Shown one piece after another: positions 11,161 to 23,510 of a stretch of DNA of 55,345 nucleotides. Source of the DNA: Tubiluchus corallicola (Eukaryota; Priapulida; Priapulimorpha; Priapulimorphida; Tubiluchidae). Under the pieces are notes generated by a model that ran no database searches, was not told the DNA's origin, and saw nothing but the letters and a program-made list of their open reading frames with translations. Both the position numbers and the translations under genes were made by a program. Where the stretch lies: positions 543,501-598,845 of the forward strand of contig JAQGDQ010000032.1 of assembly GCA_030141605.1 (NCBI GenBank), in the 5' to 3' direction. Each line of letters opens with the position of its first letter. Within the stretch, counting starts at the first letter, position 1.

Positions 11161-12640
11161 GATGTTGCATTTACTGTCAGTTTAAGTAAAATACAGTCCT
11201 ATGAAGTCAGCTTTGTTTTACAAAGGGCTGGCGGAAAAAATGGATTCAATGCAGATTAAGCAGAAGACAGTCGTGGGAAAAGCCTGTGAATAGAGAAGCC
11301 ATACACTAAAGGCATCAAAATGAGAAGAAAAGTGGACAGGAAATCACCTTCCTGCAAATAACTCGCCGAGGCCGGTCAGTCAGTCAGTCACATTGATTTA
11401 TTTATGCTAGCTGCCAACACTTGCATCGTGCGATAAATCATTAAGGATTTTGGTGATCACAATTCTTGCTCTGTGATCAAATAAGCACTCGTTCATCTCT
11501 CCTGGGTCTACAATGCCTATCTACTAACTCAATAAGCTTATTGCTCTCAGCATTTAGCCGTCTTTACGGGGTTATGATATCCTAGTAATGTTGCTCGGGG
11601 TTTGTAAAAACTCGCACAACTTTATGGTTTCAAGCAAACGGCGCGAAGAGAAGCACATTTTCGACAGACAGAAAAATGGCTCTCGCGCGAGTTTAAAAAC
11701 GAGTCGTCCCGTAATTTGGATATTTATTATTTAGCAGACATATTATGGCATGGTGGCAGATACACTTGCGGCTCAGCAAAGTAACAAAATGTTCGAGTTG
11801 CGGCAAGTAGTGAGATGATAAAATTACATTGAAAATAAGCGCATGCACTCAGAAGTTAAAAAGGGTGTTATAATTCAAGTATTCCACATTTTTAATAAAC
11901 AAAGGGGGTAGTTCCAAAATAATTTTATTTGTAGATCTTCTTCTTGTTCTTGTTGGCATTTAGTATTTAGTATTCAGTTCGTGGGAATATGTTTAATAAC
12001 AAATCAATCACTGCAAAACTTGGACCATTTAACCACTTCACGGGAGAGATTTTGTTGACGTATTTTGTGGCCTTAAGCGGATAATGTAAAGTCAAAATGT
12101 TCATTTTGTTGGTATCCAGTCTTTAATCACATGCACCCCCTCCTAGCATCTGCAAACGTAATAAATGCGGATAAGTCCTACAAGTTGACGCAATAAACTC
12201 AAGTTATTTATTAATTTTCACAACAAGTACACGCACGTATACACACGCATACACACATACACTTCTCAGAAACAGGATGAAAATTTTCAAAAATAAACAA
12301 CAGCAACCAACGAAATATCCCTCTTCATCTCAAAACAAAACTTTTTTGAAATATTAATGATCGATAACCGCCTATTATAGGCCCACGTCCCATATACCTA
12401 TCATACATTTTATTATAAATAAACGAGTAGATCTAAGACTAATCAATAAGTGACAGCTTTGACTATATTTTAATTTTTATTAGTGGTTGATAAACGGTAT
12501 GAACTCGAAAAACATACAATACACGTATTTTTGTATATATCATAATATTATAATCTATAATGTTCCTATATAGGCAAGTTACAATAAATCTTGCACGATC
12601 ATCTATGTAGCGCTTGTCATTTTGTCCATTTAACTCGTGA
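11161..12640. other. gene-poor stretch with short CAGT and CA-rich repeats
   Basis: Three CAGT units lie near 11376-11390, and a CA-rich run of CACACGCATACACACATACAC type at about 12229-12263. The rest is plain AT-rich sequence without recognised features. Confidence 0.55.
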
Positions 12641-13110
12641 ATTCTCGTCAATAGCCAATTCAACCAAAGTGTATTATCCCACTTCAGAAGCCAAATGTGA
12701 GGAATTTGTTGACAGTTCGGTAATTTTAATGGCTTCAGCGTTAATGCTGCCGACCAAGCGGGGCGCAGTCATAGGAAAGACTCCCGCTAACAAATAAACC
12801 ATTTCATGAGCAAAGTCCGAGCTTGCAAGAAAAACACACTTGAGCCGTCCGACGGGCAACAAGAACGGCGCGGGACAAACTTTCTATTTAAAAGCGACAC
12901 AAAATCCGATTTGTGAAAGCAGCTCATGACCCGGGGTAGAAATCGGATACCTCGTTACCCAAATCTTGCCTAGGCAGGGGTTGGAAAGTCGTTCAAGCAA
13001 CTGCTCTCCAACTAAAGCTGTTGGAAAGGCCATTGGCTGCGGGAATCAAATAAACTTTATCAGGAGGTGACCCAAGCAATCAAAATAGGCGGTAGCTTTC
13101 TGGTCGCAGG
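12640..13110. other. high-complexity, G+C-richer island
   Basis: A repeat-free block with higher G+C and CpG than its surroundings. Open frames overlap on both strands (12591-12797 plus, 12674-12862 minus), which is typical of composition rather than coding. Motifs of note are AATAAACTTTAT near 13050 and CCATTGGC near 13031. A conserved regulatory element is the likelier identity; this is inference. Confidence 0.3.
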
Positions 13111-13202
13111 AAGACGCAGTATGAGCAAAAGTGTGAAAGCGAAGAGCGGGAAGACGAGAATAAGAAATGAAGATAAAATGGCAAAGGGAGAAACGATAGA
13201 GC

Positions 13203-13222
13203 GGGGGAGGGGGAGGGAGGGG
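13203..13222 (+). other. G-quadruplex motif
   Basis: Four G runs of 5, 5, 3 and 4 separated by single A bases satisfy the G3+N1-7 quadruplex pattern with minimal loops, inside a purine-rich stretch at about 13120-13260. Quadruplex formation is predicted from the pattern only. Confidence 0.7.
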
Positions 13223-13552
13223 TCAGAGTATAGATGGAAGAAAAAAGGAATGATCATGGTGCTTCTATTTTCAGAAATACCGTACGTAATTTCCTAGCAT
13301 TTCAGATTCAGAAAATTTTGCAAGACGGTAAATTGTAAAACAAGTTATGTTACATTAAGCTGAGTACAAACATTATGAATGTGCCCCCTGACATTGCACT
13401 GTGTCGTTACAATAAAAGTGTTTATTAGGGTCGTCGTGTCCTCATACAAAAAAGACCAGGACAAAAAAACATCGACAGACAGAGCATCGGGGTCAGAAAT
13501 TATAGTTCTTTGTAACAGTGTTGTTTCAAATTCCTGTATAATACGTATTTTG

Positions 13553-13554
<2 letters not shown>

Positions 13555-13610
<56 letters not shown>
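13555..13610. repeat. (TTA)n microsatellite
   Basis: About 18 perfect TTA units without interruption; length polymorphism is likely. Confidence 0.97.
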
Positions 13611-15210
13611 GCGCTATCATTATACATGCAAAGTATAAGCGTCAATAGATAAATTAAAAATTCTAAATGTAGGTTTATAGATAATTAACAATAAGAAAGT
13701 TGCATTACACAGTATTACAAATAAAAGGGGCGAGTGTGAATAGAATGGCAAAAACGAAAAACAGCATCACAGCACTGTAGAATGTTAAAATGTAGGCTCA
13801 TCACAAATTCATAATAGTAAGAAACAATTTCTACAAAAATGTTATGACAGATTTAATCACATACACGAATATTTGTGTAATGATCAAACGATCATCGGTC
13901 ATTTCAGGACATTTCAAGAAAGGGTCATCAAATGTACAACATGCCCATGTAAACATATCAGCAAAATCTGGGAATGTTTGTTTGTTTGTGTAGTTACAGT
14001 ATCATTAGCATGCCGAGAGGGTTATATAGTAGCCGCTGGTCACTTCATCTGTCCACACTTGACCACTTGGTCAGGACACTGACCTCTTGCTGTGTATAGC
14101 CTAGTTTCGTATTACTTAGCTAAGCTTAATTCTAACTAGGGACGCGCGAACTGATAACAATCGACCGATACTAATCGTCTCCAGTAGGACCAACAGTTCC
14201 TGATTTGTCAAAATTATTCTTTATCGAAAAAAACATTGCCAAAAAAGTTTGAAACACAGTCGCTCTGTTTTGACACAGGTGCAGATTTCTTCTTAGCCAC
14301 ATATGCACAAACTTACGAACAGTATAGATTCAAGTGAATCAATCATATATAACAACAATAAACAATTAAAACAGTTTTTATAGTAGGCATGAATCTAATT
14401 AAACTCAACTGCAGAGACTAATATACTCAAGTAAATAATATCACAGAAACTTTTTGCTTGGAGTTTTGTTTAACAAACTTCTGTCTAGAGATAACTTTTA
14501 CGAATCGAATAAAACACACCGTTCGTAATTTAAGTCGTGGATTTATATTTTTGAAATAGTTAAGACAAAAATCAAAAGTCAAGATATTTTACTTTCGTTT
14601 TTAGCCTACACAAGTCTTATGCAAGATATTAAAAGTGGTGTAATAAACCTACAATTTATTGCGCATTTAAATTTCAAATGTTGCTGTTTTTTTTATTAAA
14701 AAACCAGTTTCATCTAACTTTTTTCATTTCCACATTAGTAGGGAGAAGAGCGAGAGAAATATTTAAATACACCAGCATATATAGCAACGTTCCCCAAAAT
14801 ATGAAATTTCTCACGAGAAGAATTTGAGAGGCTAATAGACAGAGACTTTGTAAAACGTATACGTTATGCACTAAAATCGTGAACTCATACAATTTTACAT
14901 TTTCAGAAGATTTCTTTTGAATAACAGCAAATTTTTCAGTTAATATACAAAATAACCAATTTATTATTCCACAATACTTGATTCTGGCAGGCCCATTGAA
15001 GCCTGGAATAAAACAACTGCAGTGCTTTTCGAGTGCCAGTTTAGATTTCTGCAAGAAAATTCTAAATAAATTATAAAACAATCTCACAGTTCAGCGAGAA
15101 CGTGTCCTTGTTGACGACAAAAAACCCAATAAACCCTTGTAACGAGAGGCGACTCAGCTGTACAGAGGTGGGTGTAAAACTGTAAGATTATACGCCTGTC
15201 TTTATTTTTT
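13611..15210. other. gene-poor stretch
   Basis: AT-rich sequence without repeats of note. A 125-codon minus-strand open frame at 14710-15087 has no family resemblance, no splice support and a length expected about once by chance in a window of this size and composition, so it is not called as a gene. Confidence 0.5.
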
Positions 15211-15213
15211 CAG

Positions 15214-15345
15214 TCGCGCGCTTTAGGCGCAAGCAGCAGGATGTCGGCAACGACAAGCCGTCAGGATTCTTCGACACTTATGAGGGATTTCGACATCCGT
15301 GCAGATTTCGACGCTTTAGAATACTTGTCCGCGTTTCGACGCTGA
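15214..15345 (+). CDS. candidate 3' terminal coding exon, partial
   Basis: A very strong acceptor (CTGTCTTTATTTTTTCAG ending at 15213) is followed in phase 0 by 43 codons, SRALGASSRMSATTSRQ... to ...EYLSAFRR, a TGA at 15343 and an AATAAA at 15404-15409. Codon third positions are more G+C-rich than the flanks. The second half carries a recurring TTCGAC hexamer, and the peptide has RDFDIRADFDALEY, with FD spaced regularly. That repetition can also be explained by a decayed tandem repeat read by chance. Protein family and upstream exons are unknown. An ATG at 15241 would allow this exon to hold its own start. Confidence 0.25.
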   Translation, partial: SRALGASSRMSATTSRQDSSTLMRDFDIRADFDALEYLSAFRR

Positions 15346-15403
15346 AAACGCGATTAATGGAAAGAGTCAACATGAAGCTTTGTTGCTTATAGTATGGCTT
15401 CTT

Positions 15404-15409
15404 AATAAA
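15404..15409 (+). promoter_or_regulatory. polyadenylation signal AATAAA for the candidate terminal exon
   Basis: Canonical hexamer 58 bases after the stop codon, followed by a T/G-containing stretch (TTTGTTCACTGGG). AATAAA is frequent by chance in AT-rich DNA; the placement is what supports it. Confidence 0.25.
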
Positions 15410-15600
15410 ATATCTTTGTTCACTGGGTAAATTTTGTTACGTGATTTCGGTTAACAAAACTATCAAAAGACAGCAACAATCAAAGCATTGCGTTCCGCCT
15501 TACTGTTCAGGGCTATTTGGCTATTAGTGCTAATCCGCTCGAAAAAAGTTTATTAAAACTCACCACCAAATCATTCTTAGAAGCATCGGTTTTAACTACA

Positions 15601-15715
15601 CGTTTCTTTTTGTTTGTTTGTCTCTTCCTTTCTTTTCTGTGCTTTCTGTTTCTTTGTTTGTTCTAATTGGCTGTTTGCCTGTTTGTTTGTTCAAGTAATC
15701 GTTTGAACATTTGCT
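15601..15715. repeat. degenerate GTTT/TTTC-rich simple sequence
   Basis: TTTGTTTGTTTG and TTCCTTTCTTTT blocks alternate with little other sequence. Confidence 0.75.
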
Positions 15716-15799
15716 GTTTGTTTTGTGCGATATACATATATATCAAGCATGTGCAGTTCTTAAAATAGACTGCACGGCTACTAATAAATCCGATACTTT

Positions 15800-15880
15800 A
15801 CGAATAATATATATCATATATATGAATAATATATATATATATATGAATATATATATAATATATATAGATATATATGTGTG
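15800..15880. repeat. TA-rich simple repeat
   Basis: Interrupted (TA)n and GAATATATA units passing into a short TGTGTG run at the edge of the inverted repeat that follows. Confidence 0.85.
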
Positions 15881-15998
15881 TGTAATTGCAATAAAGAATT
15901 ATACATACATATAACTATATATTAGTTATAACTATAACTAGAATTATACATATATATATATAGTTGTATGTATGTATGATTCTTTATTGCAATTGTCA
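15881..15998. repeat. 118-bp inverted repeat (hairpin, possible miniature element)
   Basis: The left arm (about 15884-15926) and the right arm (about 15953-15995) are reverse complements over about 40 bp with few mismatches. Both carry the outer word AATTGCAATAAAGAAT and an inner CATACATA...ACTATATA segment. The centre is AT-rich. No clear target-site duplication was found outside the TA-rich flank. It may be a MITE remnant or replication-generated palindrome. The plus-strand left arm also contains an AATAAA. Confidence 0.7.
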
Positions 15999-18900
15999 TA
16001 CATGTACAAGTATCAAATATAAATGAACGCGTAGCCAGTTAAAATTAACTTATGTTTGTAATACTGTTAAAAACAAACAATGCGAGCAATTTACGAAAAA
16101 GGTGCATAACTGTTTATAGTAATTATTAAGGCATTTCTATAATAGGAACACGGTCGTACATTGATAAGTTATTAACTGTTTAACTGATCGGCCACCACCC
16201 AACCAACTTTTGGCTTCATTATAAAGCACTAAGTGGAATGTACAAACATCGTTAAACCTGGCTACAAGTCTCTCACTTCTAGCAGCAAAGCTGATGGCTT
16301 CAGGACCAACAAGTAAGTCCATCTGCGATGAAATTTTAGTATTCTTTTTACTCAAACGTGAAATTCAACAAGGTTGGAAAAATATCTCGTTTTGTGGGTA
16401 CTTGTGAGAATTCTTGATCACAAATAGCTTAGCGCTAGTTGCCTTACTATACATTGCATTACATTACTTTATTTTTGTCTTAATGCAAATTTTAAACGCT
16501 ATAGCATATCTAGAACATAGAGATAATCAAAATACTAATCAAAAATGCTTAAAAATCATATTACCTTGCTATATTTAACTTCAAAGGCTGAAGACACAAC
16601 CAGAAATTTTTTACCAATACTATTTGAAGGTGTAATTGAATGACTAATCAAATATTAAAAAAACATTTACTGGGCTATTTAGTATTTATAAATACACGGT
16701 TTGCTCAGTTATGTTTTATTATGGCGTGTAGAATTGTCTGGTTAGGTGGCTGAAAGGTGTCCCTAAGGTACAATGTTACATTATTATATAGCTTAAATAT
16801 ATGGCACCACATAGAGCGCTACTCTCCTACTTTCACGCGTCAGAATATAAGGTAAACTATAAAGCTTTAACATTAGTCCGACGCAAGAAAACTATAAATC
16901 GCAATATTTCAGTGACACGAGTACACGATAAGACACATGCAGTGATATCAGGCAAAATGCTGAAAATGAAGACGAATCTCATAAAAACGCTGTCCCGCTG
17001 TGGCAGTAGTGCCCTTCGATGTGCGGAAAAAGTTAAGTTAAAAAGGCGCAGTTCTGGTAAACCAACTTTCAATATCATTATTAAAGATATTCAGGTAGAA
17101 TGTACGGCTTATCATAAAAATTTAAATTTTTATAGATGATTACTTTAGTTGTTACTTGGCTAAAAATACTCTAATCTACTGTGTTCAGATGTTACCAGGA
17201 ATTCTTGAGTGCGTTATACATAATTCGTAGTATTCTGGTCAGGAAAAACTGCTAATTAACTTGGTGATGCTTCAACGCGTAAAAAGGTAATCATTTGTGT
17301 AGGATAATAGGGAAAGAACAAACTTATGGTTTATCAGTACCGCTGGATAATGTGATCCCCATAAAGCTATTATGAAATATGATAGCAAATGTCATCATCC
17401 CGATGTCAGACACAACTCCTTTTCGGTAAGAAGATAATGAGTTATATAATGAAATGCCAACCTTTAATATTATTTATAACTACTGAATGCAAGAGGGATG
17501 ATTTTACCCTGTTTGTAAATGTGGGCATCTAATTTCCTGTGAAACAGTGCCGAATAAAGTGAAACCAGAACTTAACTGTATTTAAAAAGTGCTACCTTGC
17601 ATTGTATTGTCGTCATTCTGTTACTTAACTGCGCATCCAGTCAACAAAGCAATCAGAAAACGGACCGGCTGCGCGCGCATGTAGCAGCTTCCGTTAATAG
17701 CTTGAAACCCGCACGGATGAACATCGCTAAAAACACAAACTGACGAGCAGCGGCGTTTTTGCGCATTTTCCCTTATCGTTTGTTGTCACTTTGCCGCCTG
17801 TTTTGCATTTGTCGACGGCGCGTCTCGGCTGCACCGCATCGCATCCGCATGTCAAGGCTGCTAGTTGGTTTCTAATTTTTTCTCGACACATTTTTATTTT
17901 TCCCTAACCGAAGGGCATTTTTGTCCGATATAATTATGACTTCCTGGCATTTAGCAGCCACTACTAATATCACACTACTAATATCACACGCTTTACACTT
18001 TAAACTAAAAGCATATTAACAAATATACAAATTTAAATAACATCGCCCAAAGAAACAAATTTGGGCCTTTTTAACTTACTGATTTGCCGATATATAATTA
18101 GGTACAGGTACAACATTCGCAATTGCACCTTATTTAAAAGAAGTCCATCTAAAAACTGCCCATAATAGGCCTTCAAGTGGCCTTGCAACCCGTCCTCAGA
18201 AGTCACTGACCTATGAGATAAATGGAAATTTTTACTGTGAATACAACTCAACAGAAAGCGTGCTGCACTATTAGTGATTCACAAACCAGTTCATTTAGTT
18301 AATAATGTACTAACGATAATGTTGATGATTGCAAAGTACTATGCGACACATGCACGTTTATCAGTAGGTTGCAGTAGTAGAAAACAATATGACACCACAA
18401 ACACTTGTTGCGTCAAAGTAGAACAGGTGCTAAATATAATAGGGGCGGGTAAACAGATTTAAAGCTGCTAAAAATGGGGCCCAGCAAAATGCCTCCCTGG
18501 GATATCAAGCAACAAGTTTTTATCTGCACTTATGGCTCGAACAACGTGTTACAGTGCTTTCAGTTGGTTATACGACTCGAAGAAAGTAATAATACACAGA
18601 GGTCACGCTCTGGTCTTGTTCAAGATAACGCAGACAAATATCTAAAATATGACCCCAGCTGCGCCAGAAGCGCTTCAAAGCAAACAGTCACAAATTCCAA
18701 ACCCAGAAAAGTGTCAGTTTTTTTGGCACAGACGATGTTTATCGCATATCTCACCGAAATTGTCATCGAAATTGGAAGCCTGCTGACTTTTGTTTATTCT
18801 TCGGAACAAGCTTTTTTTCGTTCAAAGACAGTCGTATGGAGTCGGAAGCAGTAGAGTTTATCTGTATCAGTGTTCTGGTTCACATGTAACGTGCGACGAA

Positions 18901-19102
18901 AATGTGGGTGGGCCGAATTGGGTTTCGCATTAAACGACTGCGAAGCAAATAATCAGTGCCTTAATTCTGTAGACTCCAAGTCTAACACAAGCAAGGTGGT
19001 GCCGAGTCGCGAGGACCTCTGGAGTTTAGTAATCATGTGCTTCTGGCGGGCCATGGTTGTTTATGGTTCCATAACATGCCTATAGTACTGTCCCTATTTC
19101 AG
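15999..19102. other. gene-poor stretch with weak exon-like signals
   Basis: At 16801 an ATG opens 17 codons (MAPHRALLSYFHASEYK) before AAG|GTAAAC, a weak donor. At 18474-18854 a 126-codon open frame has no recognisable family. A 14-bp unit CACTACTAATATCA is duplicated at 17959-17986. Around 17640-17850 the sequence is more CpG-rich. None of these is strong enough to call. Confidence 0.45.
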
Positions 19103-21253
19103 ATGTTGTCTCCCGTGATTCCTTTATTTTTTCCGAATAGAATGAAATTTGTCTGCTGTCCTGTCCTGATTCCAAACAGTGCATTTTTGGTGGTTCCTCC
19201 AAGCTTTTTGCTGATAAAGATTCAGCACTAAGGCACTTATTACATATACATATTTATAGGCTAGTTTGACTTTAACCAAACAATCTAGAATGAACAATCA
19301 TCTAACTAAAATCTGGTATACCACATCAATTATAAGTTGCCTAGTGTTGGTTATATAACTCTTTACAGCTCTTCAGTTATATAAGTTATATATAAGCCTC
19401 TTGCAGTTTTGTGCATAATGACTTATTCATTTATTCACAATTACTGCTCTGAAGCCTTTTAAAGTAATATGAGTAATGTCAACTGAAATTATATACATAC
19501 GAACCATATTTTTCAGTTCGGCTATAAGCCTTTTTGGTAGCAAAATAGCATTAATGAAAAAATGTACAATAATAATTTCGGATAGCGACAAAATCAGAAG
19601 TTTATACATTATCATTATAGGCACTAGGTGCAGACATTGTAAATGAAATGGAAAAGAAGGAAGTGTTTCATTTAAATCCAGTATTAATTTAGGGGATGGC
19701 TGAACATAGTCAATGTATGCGGCCCAGTAATTATATGGAAACTTGGTTTGGGGAAACAGGACAAAATAATCGTGCCCTTTATCTGACAGTATTAAATCAT
19801 TTTTAATACTATGTTAGTTCTTCTTGATGTAAAATTTCTGTACTCTCTGTCGTCACATTTGTGTCAGAGCTGAGCGAACGTAGGTCCACAATGGGTTCTT
19901 TAATATTTCGCCCTATTCAGTTTACGTTATAATGGTTATTCAAAATAATCACAGCGAAGACTGACCGGCAGGTTCTTGGCAAATTAATTTTTTATCTATT
20001 GAAAAACATCTCGGCAAAATCATCAGCAAACACAATAAGTATAACTGTATGCTGGGAGGCGTCACTGGTCACACATGTCCTTCATTGAACCCTGAAGGTT
20101 ATCAATAATAATATCGCACGATTCCGTTACTGGGCTTAGAGTGAACCCGAAAGACATTAATTATTTAATCTTCATGGAGCCTTACCCGACGGTAGTTCAA
20201 AGCATGTGGCATCATGTAGATTTGAGAATTTAGCAACGAAAAAAATCGAAAAATGCATCTCAGTGCCCGTAAAAGAGACGCATTCTTCATTCACCGACAT
20301 TTACACAAGTTTTATTTAGTTTAAATTACTTCACTTGAGCGACATTTTCTAAAATTACGCTATGACAGAAAAGGCATCCATTATGTTCATTTTACAGATA
20401 CGATCAACAAAATTAAACTAGGCAGTCAAACCTACACCAACACAAAATCACGGAAACCGATTACCATCTAAAAAATTTTAACAGTCCATTTCAGCTACTA
20501 TATGGCTCCAGAAACAACGTATTATCGTTGAGCAGTGTTCATGACAATACGTCACATTGATCTGGCTTTGGTGGGAACACACTGAAGCATAATGTACCAC
20601 AATATCAGGGTCATGATATAATAACCAGACTTGATATCAGCTGTAACAAGAGGAGACATAATCATTCATTATGCTTGTAGTATGTACATATAGTTGTGTT
20701 AACGACACGGCTTTTAAAGAAGTTTAGACCACCTTCTGCCTTTTGTCTCTATCGGTAATGGTGGTTTCATATCAGTTCTGCTCCACATTAACTTGTCTGA
20801 AATATGTAGCTTTGTATTCACACCTCACAGCGCAGAGCCAACGTACATCTAAAGCTTTTGACTTCATTGTCACCGCTGAGTTTCTGCTGCTATTACTACC
20901 GTCGTTGCTACCTGATGCTTGCTACAATAAGTACCTTTCAAAAACATAAAATTTTGAGAATTTAGGCACTTTCGTCTATCCGTTGGTGTCAGTTTTATCC
21001 AAATCAAAAAGCTCTTGCAAAGTTGTTTCTAGACAAAACTAAATTTTTCAAATTTTGCGTTTTTAATTTCATCAAATTATCGATTTCTGATTGTGAATCA
21101 ATTGTTTTTTTTATTTTTCCAATAGCGCGAATTTTGCCAAAACCCTACAAGTGGTTATAAACTTATCCAGTAACTGTAGAAGCCGCTGAATCGCACGTGT
21201 TGTTTTTTGCGGCGTTCGATTCCGAAAATTTAATGTAATTTGTTTAATAAAAA
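19103..21253. other. gene-poor stretch; complex block near 20050-20230
   Basis: An acceptor (CCCTATTTCAG) at 19102 precedes 42 open codons to 19231 with hydrophobic, proline-rich content and no known family; it is within chance. At 20050-20230 repeat-free sequence contains ATTAATTATTTAAT, a homeodomain/POU-type word, and could be a regulatory element. Confidence 0.4.
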
Positions 21254-21277
21254 ATGGCCGATAAGTGTTTGCAACGG
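21254..21277 (+). CDS. weak candidate first coding exon (8 codons)
   Basis: AAAAATGG gives an excellent start context. The frame reads MADKCLQR and meets CGG|GTAAGA in phase 0, with an in-frame TAA just upstream. A CACGTG E-box lies about 60 bp upstream (near 21195). The exon is so short that the match is easily accidental. Confidence 0.13.
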
Positions 21278-23340
21278 GTAAGAAATTCTTATACTACTCC
21301 AACAACTCCTAATTATTTATCGAGTGGCGTTGGTCCTAGTATAAAAACTGTATCATTTTCAACCTATTTATTATGGTCGATTAGTGATCATAGATTTGTT
21401 GTTTTAAAAAAAGAGTGCACATTTATTGCTTCTTGAATGCAGGTGCTGCAAAACAATGTGTTGACTTATGGCGAAATGTAGGGACTCAGATGCGTCAGAA
21501 AAAGCCGTCCATCATTATGCACTCCTCTTCTCCTCTCTGTTCTTCAACTAGTCTAGTACGTAATATGCTGGTCAAATTTTATTGTTTTTCAAATCTCCAA
21601 AAAACTAAACGAAAATACATAAGGTACAAGACTAAACGTAACCATGTCTATATATGAAACCTAACTCGAAGCGTTTACAATACCATTTTGAATGAACGTT
21701 TTTACCAATTTCATTTCAAACTTGATTTGTACAAGCGTCACGTCGAAATATTAGATTACAAAATTGGATCAAAATAATACGGACTTCTTGAAAATCATGA
21801 ACATGCTTAAACATTGTATTGAACTGAGTAACCAAATTTCCCCAAGATTTACCTCAAGTTTGCACTGATTAGCGTGCAAAGTCAGGCGACATACGTCGAA
21901 TGCAGCAGAGCCAATCATGTTGCGTGAAAACTGTAGGCGGTACCGCTATCGACATGAATGACAGAGTTGCAAAAATAAATGATGATGCCGAATTCACAAG
22001 AATTTGCTCTTAGCCACCAGTTTGCACTCTGTCTAAATCGATGAAAAATCGATTTTCAATTTTTTTGAAATTTTGACTGAATATAAAAAGTATTACTCTA
22101 TATCAAAACTACAAAGAATGCAAATTATACTTTTAAAGTACTTGATGACCAACATTTATTGTGATTTTTTTTTACTAACGCTCAAGATCAATAAAGCGAT
22201 TTTTAACTAATCCACAGTGTTATAGTTATTGTTAAAGAGTATGGAAGCCATACTGTTGAATACGAATCTTATAGGCATAATCTAGCAGAAAATCATCATG
22301 CGCAAATTATTACTAAACTGGTGACAATAATGATTTTGTACAGAGCTGTTAATATAGGAATGAAAAACCACAACTGAAACAAGATACTGTACAGTATGCT
22401 ATTGTCGTGATTGAGGGGTCTATATAATTCTCACTTTTTGTACAGTGAAATCACCGGTCACAATAACCTTCTTAATATTATTAAAAATACAACTTTATAA
22501 CTTTATTTTACAGAAATGTAGAACGATCGATTTGCAGTAAATTATCTAGATAAAATTAAATACGTCTGTACGTAGACAATGTATGTAATAATTGTACTCT
22601 CCTGTACACTCTCCTGTATGTGCGTCTCCTGTACCAATTTTAATTAAGATTTTGCAATAGCAAAGTCTTCTTGGACTTCGGACAGTTATTTCTTATTTAT
22701 TTATTCTCAGCAAACTTTTTGGTTAATAACTCGTTAGGCTTGCAAGCTCGGGTCACAAAACTCACAGGCTGGATAACACTGGGAGGGGCAAGGGCAATAG
22801 TGTGCTGACCTCTGACCTCTGGTTAAGGGGTGAGGGACACTGGGCGTCTGTCCGTTTTTCCTTTAAGTCGCATCCTCCTAGAGCTTTCAGTTTTTTCAAA
22901 CTATTCACAAACATTTGTGTACTATGGGGTACATGTGCACCAGGGGCTTTAAAAAGCTAGCAAACTTTCAACGTCCGAGGGAGTGACCAAAATGCAATAT
23001 TGGGGGTACCCGCATTCGGTGACCCTTTAGAAACTGAGGGCTATGGACACAAAACTCAGAGGGTATATTTTCTGGGTAAAGGTAACTATGTTTGTATGTG
23101 ACCCGAGAACGCATTGTCAAAGGCCACGGAGTGGGCGGGTCTTCACTTATTTTTCTTTATGCTCCAACTGCTTTTACAGTTTTTTTAAGCTAGAAACGTA
23201 ATTTTTGGTATTTAGCTAAGTGGGATCGCGTCCATGTGTATAACTAAGTACGGAACATGCGCGTGTAGAAAATATTCCGCTAGGGAGCGAAACCGAAAGG
23301 GTGTGGGAAATACGAAAGCATCGAGTGTCTAGCAATAGTA
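21278..23340. other. gene-poor stretch becoming less AT-rich after 22740
   Basis: From about 22740 to 23600 the base composition shifts towards G+C, with repetitive short words (TGACCTCTGACCTCTGG at about 22807). This resembles an old dispersed repeat, but I recognise no element ends. No coding support was seen. Confidence 0.4.
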
Positions 23341-23350
23341 CCATGTAACA

Positions 23351-23510
23351 TATCAAATGAAAGGTCTCGATGAGGAGACTCAAATAGTTATGCAAATCCA
23401 CTAGAGGGTCAAGGAGACAAATGCCTTCTATTGTCAGCCAAAACTAGTTTGTAGTACGTCAAATGAAAGGTCTCAATGAGACAAACCGAATGGTATAACT
23501 TATGCCGAGA
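23351..23510. repeat. two diverged copies of a 106-bp period repeat
   Basis: The word TCAAATGAAAGGTCTC is identical at 23353-23368 and 23459-23474, each followed by similar GATGAG/AATGAG sequence. The two copies are diverged elsewhere, so this is an old tandem duplication or part of a dispersed repeat. Confidence 0.55.

Noticed and set aside
12591-12862. overlapping open frames on both strands
   Set aside because: Overlap on both strands without splice borders points to composition; treated as a complex island instead.
14710-15087. 125-codon minus-strand open frame
   Set aside because: A frame this long is expected about once by chance in 110 kb of single-strand sequence at this composition; there is no recognisable domain or splice support.
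16801-16851. ATG-to-donor match MAPHRALLSYFHASEYK|GTAAAC
   Set aside because: Poor start context and weak donor; matches of this quality are expected by chance.
18474-18854. 126-codon plus-strand open frame
   Set aside because: Same chance argument; no domain, no start or splice evidence.
19103-19231. acceptor followed by a 42-codon frame
   Set aside because: Open runs of 30 or more codons in some phase after a random acceptor are common; the peptide is unremarkable.
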